Assembly (NCBI RefSeq): GCF_009834565.1
Contig: NZ_CP019428.1
Coordinates: 372,001-436,000, forward strand
Origin: Pseudomonas sp. R76
GTDB lineage: Bacteria > Pseudomonadota > Gammaproteobacteria > Pseudomonadales > Pseudomonadaceae
DNA length: 64,000 nt
Reading direction: 5' to 3'
Under the pieces are notes generated by a model. The model ran no database searches. It was not told where the DNA came from and was given only the letters and a program-made list of their open reading frames with translations. Of this stretch, positions 25,487 to 33,691 are shown piece by piece; the stretch's first letter is position 1, and the number at the start of each line of letters is the position of its first letter. The translations under genes were made by a program, and so were the position numbers.

Positions 25487-25876
25487 CGTCCGTGTCTCGA
25501 TAAATAGGCCAAGCGAGGCAGGGTTTTAACGGAGCGAGGGGGGGGTGTCAATTGCAAAAAATGGCAAAGTGCCATGGCTCGTTGAGAATGTTGGCAGGGG
25601 GGACTTCAATAAAAACCGCGACCTCACCCCTTGGCCGGGTACGCACCTTCGGAAAACGGCGTCGCGCCTGGATGGCGAGCACTATGTCCACCGACTTGTC
25701 ATCGTCCGCTTCTGTTCATTCGATCCAGACGGTGGAGATGCTCTGCTGATGCGATTATTTGTTTTATGGAAACGCCATAATTATTAGCCAGCCATAATTT
25801 CGCATAAAGATTGAAACGCTGCTGGGAGCAGTCAGACAGTTTCTGCAGCCCGAGATTGAAACCCCAGAAACAACAA
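25487..25876. other. Intergenic region, nothing supported
   Basis: About 390 bases between the CHASE2 gene and the tRNA-Thr terminator. It must hold the promoter of the CHASE2 operon. Short open frames on the plus strand (for example 25545-25787) have no ribosome binding site or recognisable product. The part from 25740 on is AT-rich. Confidence 0.5.
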
Positions 25877-25905
25877 AGCCCTCACATTGCTGTGAGGGCT
25901 TCGTC
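25877..25905 (-). terminator. tRNA-Thr terminator
   Basis: On the minus strand a stem AGCCCTCACA/TGTGAGGGCT with a 4-base loop is followed by TTGTTGTTT, right after the tRNA-Thr 3' end. Confidence 0.75.
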
Positions 25906-25910
25906 TTATA

Positions 25911-25986
<76 letters not shown>

Positions 25987-26112
25987 GTGTTAGGGCGACG
26001 ATTATAGCGATTGGCAAGCTTCTGTAAACCCCTGAATTCTGACTATTTTTGCAGAAGTGAAGGTTTTTTTGCGATCACGGCTTTTTCGTCGTCTCGGGCA
26101 CCGCAATTCAGC

Positions 26113-26346
26113 TCAATTCCCGTCGCCGCAGTCGTCGGTAAATTTCATGTAGTTCAGCACTTGCGTCTGGCCCTTCGAATCTAGGTACGTCATCCGTGCA
26201 TTCACTACACCGCAGCCTGAGCGGGCGTCTTCGGTGGTCGAGAGCACGCGCTGGATGTCCGGCTTGTGGCTATTGTCGGCATGCGCGGTGAATGCACAGG
26301 CAAGCAGGCTGGCGGCGATGAGGGTTTTCCAGTTATTCGGGTTCAT
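26113..26346 (-). CDS. DUF2790-type small exported protein
   Basis: A 77-residue protein with a signal peptide ending at TAHAD (about residue 24) and a mature part with CGVV..MTYLDSKGQ and a second Cys near the C-terminus, the pattern of the Pseudomonas DUF2790 family (two cysteines likely forming a disulfide). Members are periplasmic and often regulated by copper or other two-component systems; the function is not known. It stands alone after the tRNA. Confidence 0.8.
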   Translation of the reverse strand: MNPNNWKTLIAASLLACAFTAHADNSHKPDIQRVLSTTEDARSGCGVVNARMTYLDSKGQTQVLNYMKFTDDCGDGN

Positions 26347-26712
26347 GGTGGTGGCCTCTGAGGCTTCAATGGTGGGGTGAGGTCATTGAATGCCTGGGAG
26401 GTATCTGGGCTGTGTCGCGGGGCAGGGGTTTTGTCTCGTTGTGTACGGCGTGCGGCTATCTGTACTTGCTGATACGAAGCGGCCTCACTGCCGGAAGCGC
26501 CTTACCTAAGTTTGGTTAATAAATGCACAGGAATCGGTTAATACATTGTTTTGAAAGTAGATATTTACCCGTAGGCGATAGGCCATAAAATTGGCGCCAT
26601 GCCGCTCATCTGAAAGCATTTCGATACAAACACCAAAATACTGACACCATCATCGTGATATCACACAATGCGGCCCTCATTTAATCAGCGGTTCAACAGG
26701 GAGGAGCAGTCG
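26347..26712 (+). promoter_or_regulatory. Regulatory region upstream of the first BcsQ-like gene
   Basis: This gap holds two GGTTAATA repeats (26514 and 26535, 21 bp apart) and the element CACCAAAATACTGACACC (26631-26648), which recurs as CATCAAAATAATGACACT upstream of the second BcsQ-like gene (27700-27717). No gene is supported in it. Confidence 0.45.
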
Positions 26713-27639
26713 GTGGGGCGTGCAGATCACATTTCAAAACTATACGCCGCGCTGGGTGCACACTCTTTAAGCGAGCCGTGGGTGGCTGAGCCTTTGCAAC
26801 GGTTGCTGGACCAGTTGAACCAAGGTGCTGCGCCGTCGCCCGGGGCGGTCGAAGCCCCGCGTGGGGTGCGCTGTTCGGACGCGTCGGCACCAAAAGTTGT
26901 GGTGGTGGTTTCAGCCACGGGCGGGGTGGGGCGCAGCACGTTGGCTGCTGCGATTGCCAACGGTTTGCAGCGCCAGGGTAATCCGGCGCTGGCGTTGGAG
27001 CTGGACCCGCAAAATGCACTGCGTTATCACCTGTGTCCAGGCGTTGATCTGCCTGGCTTGGGCGCAACCAGCCTGCTCAACCAAACCTGGCAAGCCTTGC
27101 CCAAACGCGGTTTTGCCGGGTGCCGTGTTGTCGCCTTTGGTGAAACTGACGCGGTGCAGCAACAGAGCCTGAATCGTTGGCTGGGGCAGGATCTCGAATT
27201 TCTCAGCAAGCGTCTGGCCGGGCTCGGTTTGACTGGGCAGGACACGGTGGTTATCGATGTGCCGGCAGGCAACACGGTGTACCTGAGCCAGGCGATGTCC
27301 ATGGCGGATATGGTGCTGGTGGTGGTTCAGCCGGACGCCGCTTCGTTTCGGCGCTTGGCGAAAATGGACGAGGTGCTCGCGCCGTACCTCGCCAGTGAAT
27401 CGGCCCCACAACGGTTTTATGTGATCAACCAGGTCGATGGCGGCCATACTTTCAGCCAGGACATGGCCGGCGTGTTCAAACTGCGTCTGGGCGATGCAGT
27501 GCTGGGCACCGTGCGCCGTGATCCTGCGTTCGGTGAGGCGCAGGCCTACGGTCACGACCCGCTCGACCCTGCGCTCGACGGTGTCGGCAGCCAGGATGTG
27601 AACACCTTGTGCCATTCACTGAGGGCGCGCCTGCGTTAA
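26713..27639 (+). CDS. BcsQ/YhjQ-like MinD-family ATPase, copy 1
   Basis: A 308-residue ParA/MinD-superfamily protein of the BcsQ (WssJ/YhjQ) type, which in cellulose producers positions the synthase at the pole. The P-loop is SATGGVGRST: the signature lysine of KGGxGK is Thr and the second one Arg, as BcsQ proteins also deviate. VVIDVPAGNTVYLSQAM is the Walker B region. The GTG at 26713 is preferred to an ATG at 26668 because GGGAGGAG lies just upstream and the product then starts with RADHISKLYAALG, similar to BcsQ N-termini. No cellulose genes are nearby; a related copy follows after 186 bp. Confidence 0.75.
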   Translation: MGRADHISKLYAALGAHSLSEPWVAEPLQRLLDQLNQGAAPSPGAVEAPRGVRCSDASAPKVVVVVSATGGVGRSTLAAAIANGLQRQGNPALALELDPQNALRYHLCPGVDLPGLGATSLLNQTWQALPKRGFAGCRVVAFGETDAVQQQSLNRWLGQDLEFLSKRLAGLGLTGQDTVVIDVPAGNTVYLSQAMSMADMVLVVVQPDAASFRRLAKMDEVLAPYLASESAPQRFYVINQVDGGHTFSQDMAGVFKLRLGDAVLGTVRRDPAFGEAQAYGHDPLDPALDGVGSQDVNTLCHSLRARLR

Positions 27640-27825
27640 AACACAAGCGGCCATTAATTTGACTATTTACCGTTTGTCTAAAAAACAACCAGCAAAAACA
27701 TCAAAATAATGACACTTCCTCACGCCTGTCACAGAATGCTTCACTGAGACGCCCATAATAAGACCTGCGGTAAGTGCCTGCTTGCCGACCTTCACGTCTT
27801 TACGCTGCGTCGTGAGGAGCTGGCT

Positions 27826-28731
27826 ATGAGCCTTAGCGAAGAACTTCTGGCGTTGTTCGGCAAGAACGTCACCCATGATGCCCAAGGTATTAATGCGCGC
27901 ATGCACTTTTTCGGCAGCGTGCCTGCTGACGAAAACACCCATCCCCAATCCCAATTGACTGATATCCCCGCGTTGCGCCCGAAAGTCGTCGCGTTAGTGT
28001 CGATGAATGGCGGCGTTGGCCGCAGCACGTTGGCCACGGCGTTGAGCAGCGGTTTGCAGCGCCATGGCGAATCGGTGGTGGCGCTGGACCTGGACCCGCA
28101 AAACGCCTTGCACCATCACTTCGGCGTGAGTGCCGCGTTGCCTGGTATCGGCCGCACCAGCCTGGAGCATGGGCAGTGGAGCCCTTTACAGCAGCTCGGT
28201 TTCGCCGGTTGCCAGGTCATCACCTTTGGCGATATCGACATCCAGCAGCAGGAAAACCTTGAGCGTTGGCTCAAGCATGAGCCCACCTGGCTGGCTCAAC
28301 GGCTTGCGTCGTTGGGCCTGAGCGAGCGGCAAACGGTGATCATCGATACCCCGGCCGGCAATAACGTCTACTTCCATCAGGCGCTTAACGTGGCCGATGT
28401 GGTGTTGGTGATCGTGCAGGCCGATGCCGCGTGCCTTGGCACCCTGGATCATCTGGATGTGCTGCTCGCCCCGCACCTTGAAGGCCAGAACCCACCGGCG
28501 GTGCAGGTGGTGGTCAACCAGGTGGATGAGAGCAACCCCTTCAGTTTGGACATGGTTGAGGCGTTCAAGCAGCGCCTCGGCAAAGCGCCGCTGGAGGTAC
28601 ACCGCGACATGGCGATCAACGAGGCGTTGGCGTTTGCCGCCGACCCGTTGGACAACGTGGCGAAACGCTTGGCGAGTGACGATATCAATGAGATTTGCCG
28701 GGTACTCAAGGCGCCGAAAGCAACCGCCTAA
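27826..28731 (+). CDS. BcsQ/YhjQ-like MinD-family ATPase, copy 2
   Basis: A 301-residue paralogue of the preceding protein. Shared stretches include GGVGRSTLA, LDLDPQNAL, GFAGCQV and DTPAGNNVYFHQALNVADVVLV. The P-loop again lacks both lysines (SMNGGVGRST). GAGGAG precedes the ATG. The two copies are clearly a tandem duplication that has diverged by well over one third of residues, with upstream regulatory sequence also duplicated. The task may be polar placement of an exopolysaccharide or other envelope complex, but no partner is encoded here. Confidence 0.77.
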   Translation: MSLSEELLALFGKNVTHDAQGINARMHFFGSVPADENTHPQSQLTDIPALRPKVVALVSMNGGVGRSTLATALSSGLQRHGESVVALDLDPQNALHHHFGVSAALPGIGRTSLEHGQWSPLQQLGFAGCQVITFGDIDIQQQENLERWLKHEPTWLAQRLASLGLSERQTVIIDTPAGNNVYFHQALNVADVVLVIVQADAACLGTLDHLDVLLAPHLEGQNPPAVQVVVNQVDESNPFSLDMVEAFKQRLGKAPLEVHRDMAINEALAFAADPLDNVAKRLASDDINEICRVLKAPKATA

Positions 28732-28972
28732 AGTGCGGTTTATGCGCTTATCGCCAGATGCTTATGCACAATCGGTTGGTCGGGCTTGTCACGAAACAGC
28801 CATTTTGTGGAGCCGTTCTCAACACGCTGCAACTGCCTGTTTTGTGTGCATTTTATTTTGTGAACAAAAAATGACCAGCGTGGCTTTTGCCCTGTAGCAC
28901 TGATAACTACAGCTTCTGTAAAGATTCCATCAACAGAGTTATCCACAGGGCGCGTGTAGGAATTTTTGCCCT

Positions 28973-30160
28973 CTAATCGCGCTCGGCCAGCACCATCACG
29001 TTGCGCGGAGTCAGCGCCGGTTCGCAGAAGCTGCCTATCTCGACCTTGTAGCCCTGTTCCACCAAAAAAAGCGCCCGGTCCAGCACCAGCCACATTTCCA
29101 ACGGGCGCCGAAACAGGCCGCGCAGCAACTCCAGGTTTCGCACTTGCGCCAGGCGCCGCCAGCCGTGTGCCTCCAGCGCTGCCCAATCCTGTTCACCTGC
29201 GGATAAACCTTTGAGGCTTGCCAGCTCCTGGCAGTACTCGGCGAAGGGCTTATCCAGCCAACTGGCCGGCAGGGAAGGCGTCGGCAGGTATTCGTCGAGG
29301 CCGCGCACGTGTCGCTGTAATTGATCGAAGCCCAGGCGCCGTGCCATGGAGGTGTCGCGCTGTTGACGCACTCGGTTGCCGGCGGTGACGGTTTCGCTCA
29401 GCGGCAGGCCCAGGTCATCAATTGACAGCTTCAGTGGCGACGCGCGCCCGGCGCCGGACAGGGGCTGATAGCTGTCGGCGTTGATGCGGTTGTAACAGCA
29501 GGGCGCCAGCGCCAGTTGTTTGCACCCGGCCGCGCTGGCCAGTTTCAGCAGCCGCACGTGCAGGTCGCCGCAGGCATGCAGGGCGACGGGCGTGTGTTCG
29601 GGGCGGATCGTCACATCCGCCATCACGTCTTGCAGGCGATGGCTGGCGGATAAGCCGTGGTGGTCGCTCAAGGCCTGGCCTGCGGCGATCAGCGCCGGGT
29701 CGTATTCCAGGCAGGTCAGCTGCTGGTCGGCGTGCAGCAGGCGGCGGCCGAGATGGCCTTTGCCGGCGCACCAGTCCAGCCAGTGCGTAGGCTTTTGCGC
29801 GAAATTCAGTGCGGCACCGAAGGCTTCGATCTGTTGCCACTTGCGGCCCGGCACGTCGACGTTCAGCCGATGGCGAGCGGGTGCCAGCGCCTGTGTCGGT
29901 AACTTGTCCACAGCACTGAGTTGCAGCGCCTGCGCAGCCAGCTGTGGAAAAGACGCAGGTGCCGGCACGTCATGGGGGCGGTTGTGACTGTTTTCGGCAT
30001 CGGCCAGCGAGCGCTGGCGCAGCCACTGGGCCAGCTCGGGATGCTGGTTTTCCCAAGGTAAATGCAGATGGGTAAAGGGCCGTGGTCGCCACAGCCCTTG
30101 GTGCTCGATCAGGAACGCATCCAGCGCCGCGAAGCGTGCTTCAACGTCCTTGGCAAGCAT
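28973..30160 (-). CDS. SAM-dependent methyltransferase
   Basis: A 395-residue protein with a class I methyltransferase core: WLDWCAGKGHLGRRLL is motif I (about residue 127-142), LEYDP motif II and VALHACGDLH a later motif, followed by APCCYN. The latter CCYN segment resembles GSTCD/methyltransf-32-type proteins. The N-terminal 110 residues and C-terminal 100 are family-specific. The start overlaps the end of the permease gene by 20 bp, so it is the last gene of the transporter operon, although no functional link is apparent. Substrate unknown. Confidence 0.78.
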   Translation of the reverse strand: MLAKDVEARFAALDAFLIEHQGLWRPRPFTHLHLPWENQHPELAQWLRQRSLADAENSHNRPHDVPAPASFPQLAAQALQLSAVDKLPTQALAPARHRLNVDVPGRKWQQIEAFGAALNFAQKPTHWLDWCAGKGHLGRRLLHADQQLTCLEYDPALIAAGQALSDHHGLSASHRLQDVMADVTIRPEHTPVALHACGDLHVRLLKLASAAGCKQLALAPCCYNRINADSYQPLSGAGRASPLKLSIDDLGLPLSETVTAGNRVRQQRDTSMARRLGFDQLQRHVRGLDEYLPTPSLPASWLDKPFAEYCQELASLKGLSAGEQDWAALEAHGWRRLAQVRNLELLRGLFRRPLEMWLVLDRALFLVEQGYKVEIGSFCEPALTPRNVMVLAERD

Positions 30161-30830
30161 CGACGCGCAACCAGCGTTCGAGCAGTTTGAAGCCGCGTAC
30201 CAGGATGTAGGAAATCAGCAGGTAGAACACGCCGGCGGTGAAGAACATCTCAACTGTCAGGTAGTTGCGCGCAATGATGGTCCTGGCCATGCCGGTCAGT
30301 TCCAGCAAGGTCACCGTGCTCGCGAGCGAGCTGGCCTTGAGCATCAAAATGACTTCGTTGCTGTAGGCTGGCAGGCCGATGCGGGCCGCACGCGGCAGGA
30401 TGATATAGAACAGCGTTTTCGGCTTGGACATGCCCAGCGCGCGAGCTGCTTCGATTTCACCCGGCGGGATAGCCTGGATGGCGCCGCGCAGGATCTCGGC
30501 GATATAAGCCGCCGTGTGCAGGGTCATGGTGGCCGTGGCACACCAGAAAGGGTCGCGCAGATACGTCCACATGAAGCTTGCGCGCACGGCATCGAATTGG
30601 GCCAGGCCGTAATAGACCAGGAACAACTGCACCAGCAGCGGGGTGCCGCGAAAAAAGAAGATATACGCGTAGGGCAGCGAACGCACATACCAGCGTTTTG
30701 ACGAGCGAGCGATGCCCAGCGGGATCGCCAGGATCAGCCCGAGAATCACGGCGATGCCAACCAGTTCGAGGGTCAGAATGGCACCCTGGATAAACTTCGG
30801 CAGCCACTTATAGATGACTTCCCATTCCAT
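30141..30830 (-). CDS. Basic amino acid ABC permease, HisM-like
   Basis: A 229-residue inner-membrane permease of the His/Glu/Gln family. Residues about 20-45 and 90-110 are membrane helices; the EAA loop (AARALGMSKPKTLFYIILPRAARIGLPAYSNE) contacts the ATPase. With the paired permease, the ATPase and the binding protein upstream it forms a lysine/arginine/ornithine- or histidine-type importer. The start overlaps the stop of the preceding permease (TAATG). Confidence 0.9.
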   Translation of the reverse strand: MEWEVIYKWLPKFIQGAILTLELVGIAVILGLILAIPLGIARSSKRWYVRSLPYAYIFFFRGTPLLVQLFLVYYGLAQFDAVRASFMWTYLRDPFWCATATMTLHTAAYIAEILRGAIQAIPPGEIEAARALGMSKPKTLFYIILPRAARIGLPAYSNEVILMLKASSLASTVTLLELTGMARTIIARNYLTVEMFFTAGVFYLLISYILVRGFKLLERWLRVDACQGR

Positions 30831-31522
30831 TACGTCGTCCTCACGAAGCCGCGGGCGGCGCGTTTTTCCAGCATGTGCATAGCGACCATCGACAGCGACG
30901 TCAGGCCCAGGTAAATGAACGCGGCGACCAGATAGAAGGTAAACGGCTGTTTAGTGACGGTGACCGCGATCTGGGCGTGGCGCATGATTTCTTCCAGGCC
31001 GATAACCGTGACCAGCGCGGTGTCTTTCATCAGGATCAGGAACAGGTTGCCCAGGCCCGGTAGGGCGATACGCCACATCTGCGGCATGATCAGGCGGGTG
31101 AAGATGCGAAACTTCGACAGGCCCAATGCCACGCCGGCTTCGCGATGGCCCTTGGGAATAGCGATGATCGCGCCACGTAACACCTCGGTGGCGTAAGCCC
31201 CGAAACACAGACCCAAGGCGATCACGCCGGCCGCGAAAGCGCTGAGTGACAGGTCGGGGATGTCGAGCATTTCACCCAGGCTGCGCATCGCGTTGATCGT
31301 GCCGAAATAAATCAGCAACACCCACAACAGTTCCGGCACTCCGCGAACGATGGTCGAGTAAAAGCCGCCAAGCCATTGCAATGGCTTGTAGGGCGACGTC
31401 TTGGCCAAGGCGCCGGCAAGGCCCAGCACCAGCCCCAGGCATAAAGCCGTGAGCGCCAGTTTGACGGTCATCAGTGCGCCGGCAGCGAGCGCCGGGCCGA
31501 ATCCGTAGAGATCGAAATTCAT
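30830..31522 (-). CDS. Basic amino acid ABC permease, HisQ-like
   Basis: A 230-residue permease paired with the HisM-like one. The EAA loop AGVALGLSKFRIFTRLIMPQMWRIALPGLGN is present. Four or five membrane helices are visible. It begins 74 bp after the binding-protein gene; a GC-rich hairpin lies in this gap. Together the two make a heterodimeric membrane channel. Confidence 0.9.
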   Translation of the reverse strand: MNFDLYGFGPALAAGALMTVKLALTALCLGLVLGLAGALAKTSPYKPLQWLGGFYSTIVRGVPELLWVLLIYFGTINAMRSLGEMLDIPDLSLSAFAAGVIALGLCFGAYATEVLRGAIIAIPKGHREAGVALGLSKFRIFTRLIMPQMWRIALPGLGNLFLILMKDTALVTVIGLEEIMRHAQIAVTVTKQPFTFYLVAAFIYLGLTSLSMVAMHMLEKRAARGFVRTT

Positions 31523-31556
31523 GGTGTTTTCATATCGCGGCAGGCATTGCTAAAAG

Positions 31557-31582
31557 CCGGCGCGCCCTGTCGAGCGCGCCGG
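31557..31582 (-). other. Intercistronic hairpin between binding-protein and permease genes
   Basis: CCGGCGCGC pairs perfectly with GCGCGCCGG across an 8-base loop, with no T-tract. Such structures after binding-protein genes commonly protect upstream mRNA and let the binding protein outnumber the permease; that role is inferred. Confidence 0.6.
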
Positions 31583-31596
31583 GCAGGCCATTCAGA

Positions 31597-32349
31597 TCAT
31601 TCGATGCTGAACGGGAAGTACTTGTCGTTGATCTTCTTGTAGGTGCCGTCTGCCTTGATCTCTGCCAGGGCTTTGTTCAGGCGTTCGCGCAGTGGGTCGC
31701 CCTTGCGTACGGCGATACCGATCTTGTCGCTTTCTACAACCGGGTCGCCTTTGAACTCATAGGCCGAACCGTCTTTGCTCTTGAGCCATTCGTACTGCAC
31801 GTATTTGTCGGCGAGGATGCCGTCCAGGCGGCCCGACGTCAGGTCGAGGTAGGCGTTTTCCTGGGTGTCGTAGAGCTTGGCCTCGGTGTCCGGCAGCTTG
31901 TCTTCCAGGTAAGTACCGGCCAGCGTCGCGCGCTGTGCACCGATGACCTTGCCCTTCAGGTAGGCCGCGTCGGTCTTGAAGTCTGCAGTGGCTTTAGGCG
32001 CAATGAATTGCAATTTGTTGGAGTAGTACGGGTCGGTGAAGTCGACGGCCTGCTTGCGCTCATCGGTGATCGACAGCGAAGACACCAGGAAATCGAACTT
32101 CTTGGCGTTCAGGGCCGGGATGATGCCGTCCCAGTCGGACACATACACTTCGCACTTCTCGACTTTCATCTTCGCGCACAGGGCGTCGCCGATGTCTTTG
32201 TCGAAGCCGACAACGTTGCCGCTGGCGTCTTTATTGTTGAAGGGCGGGTAGGCCGCTTCGATCCCCATTTTCAAGGTTTCTGCCATGGCCGTGGCGCTGA
32301 ACGCCATCGAAACGGCCGCGGCCAGAAGGAATTTTTTATAGTTCTGCAT
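31597..32349 (-). CDS. Periplasmic lysine/arginine/ornithine-type binding protein
   Basis: A 250-residue family-3 solute-binding protein. The signal peptide ends at ATAMAE (about residue 23), and mature features include LKMGIEAAYPPFNNKDASGNVVGFDKDIGDALC, typical for LAO/His-binding proteins, and the DGIIPALNAKKFD motif. The ATG at 32349 is chosen because it gives a proper signal peptide; the open frame extends upstream into the ATPase gene. Substrates are probably basic amino acids. Confidence 0.9.
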   Translation of the reverse strand: MQNYKKFLLAAAVSMAFSATAMAETLKMGIEAAYPPFNNKDASGNVVGFDKDIGDALCAKMKVEKCEVYVSDWDGIIPALNAKKFDFLVSSLSITDERKQAVDFTDPYYSNKLQFIAPKATADFKTDAAYLKGKVIGAQRATLAGTYLEDKLPDTEAKLYDTQENAYLDLTSGRLDGILADKYVQYEWLKSKDGSAYEFKGDPVVESDKIGIAVRKGDPLRERLNKALAEIKADGTYKKINDKYFPFSIE

Positions 32350-32362
32350 GCATGTTGCTCCG

Positions 32363-33136
32363 TTAGCGGTTGCTGGACATGAATTGTTTGCAGCGCGCCG
32401 AAAGCGGGTTTTCAAATACCTGCTGTGGCGATCCTTGCTCTTCGATCAGGCCTTGGTGCAGGAACACCACTTCACTGGAGACCTGACGGGCAAAGCCCAT
32501 TTCATGGGTGACCAGCAGCATGGTGCGGCCTTCTTCGGCCAGCGCGCGGATCACATTAAGTACTTCCTGGACCATTTCCGGGTCAAGCGCCGATGTCGGC
32601 TCGTCGAACAGGATGACCTTGGGCTGCATCGCCAGGGTGCGCGCAATCGCCGCCCGTTGTTGCTGGCCGCCGGACAGTTGCGCGGGGTAGGCGTAGCGCT
32701 TGTCGGCGATGCCGACCTTGTCCAGCAGGGCTTCGGCCACTTCTATAGCCTCGGCCTTGCTCTGCCCGAGCACGCGGCGGGGCGCCTCGATGATGTTGTC
32801 GAGGATGCTCATGTGTGGCCACAGGTTAAAGTTTTGAAACACAAAACCGATTTCGCTGCGCAGGCGGTTGATCTGCTTGCCGTCGGCGGCTGTCAGCTCG
32901 CCGTTTTTTGCGGCCTTGAGCTTGAGCTCTTCGCCAGCGACGAGGATCTGCCCCTGGTGCGGGTTTTCCAGCAGGTTGATGCAACGCAGAAAGGTGGACT
33001 TGCCGGAACCGGAGGAACCCAGGATCGAGATCACGTCGCCGTCGCGGGCGGTCAGCGAGATACCTTTGAGTACCTCCAGCTCACCATAGCGTTTATGCAA
33101 GTTGCGGATTTCAAGCGCGGGCGCGGCCTCGGCCAT
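32363..33136 (-). CDS. ABC transporter ATPase, HisP-like
   Basis: A 257-residue ATPase. Walker A GSSGSGKST, the Q-loop, signature LSGGQQQR, Walker B VILFDEPTSALDP and the switch His (LLVTHEMGFA) are all present. First gene of the operon, in the order ATPase, binding protein, permease, permease, methyltransferase. The order and similarity indicate the histidine/lysine/arginine/ornithine class. Confidence 0.93.
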   Translation of the reverse strand: MAEAAPALEIRNLHKRYGELEVLKGISLTARDGDVISILGSSGSGKSTFLRCINLLENPHQGQILVAGEELKLKAAKNGELTAADGKQINRLRSEIGFVFQNFNLWPHMSILDNIIEAPRRVLGQSKAEAIEVAEALLDKVGIADKRYAYPAQLSGGQQQRAAIARTLAMQPKVILFDEPTSALDPEMVQEVLNVIRALAEEGRTMLLVTHEMGFARQVSSEVVFLHQGLIEEQGSPQQVFENPLSARCKQFMSSNR

Positions 33137-33582
33137 GTGCGGTCCTCATTGTGTTCAGTGCGTTCTTGCTGTTGGGCCGCCTTCCTGGCGAGGCGCCAAG
33201 CTAGCATAGCGGTCAGATGGCAGCCAACAGCGCTACGGACGGTTAACAGGTGGTGTGCGGCAGGGTGTCGCATCAGCGCAGCAGCGTGTCGCGCCATCAA
33301 CAACCTAACAGACGTTTGAACCCGATAAATCCACAGGCTTCGCGTAAAAAAGGGCGCGATGGTGCCAGCTTTGGCCGGGTGTTGGAAGGGTTAACCGGGC
33401 AAACGGTCCTTATCAGCCCCTTTATGGAGCGTCACGTACTTTTTGTGTGTGTTTTTGGTGCGCATTTACGTCTTTAAAGTGAGTCGCACGGTAACGCTAT
33501 AGCGGAATGCCATTGTTCTCAATGACTTGCGAGGGCTGATCAATTGTCCTACAGCCCGCGTCAATCGCGGCTCTGTAACATT

Positions 33583-33599
33583 TTGGCGCAAATCTTGCG
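33583..33599 (+). promoter_or_regulatory. Sigma-54-type promoter of the permease gene
   Basis: TTGGCGCAAATCTTGCG has GG and GC exactly 10 bp apart as required for -24/-12 elements (GG at 33585, GC at 33597). Transcription would start near 33610, 82 bp before the permease ATG. The rest of the 555-bp gap from 33137 holds the promoter of the ABC operon but shows no further motif I can support. Confidence 0.6.
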
Positions 33600-33691
33600 T
33601 AAAAAATAAAGAACGCCCCGTTGGTTTCTTTTCACGAGAAAGACTGCAGGCCGGGCGGACCGTTTTCGCAAATCCTCGTAAAGGTGTGTCA

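Noticed and set aside
25545..25787. Small plus-strand open frame before tRNA-Thr
   Set aside because: No ribosome binding site, odd composition and no resemblance to a known protein; counted as intergenic.
28939..28947. A perfect DnaA box TTATCCACA as a sign of a replication origin
   Set aside because: Only one consensus box is present, with no AT-rich cluster or dnaA/gidA-type gene near it; a single box occurs often by chance.
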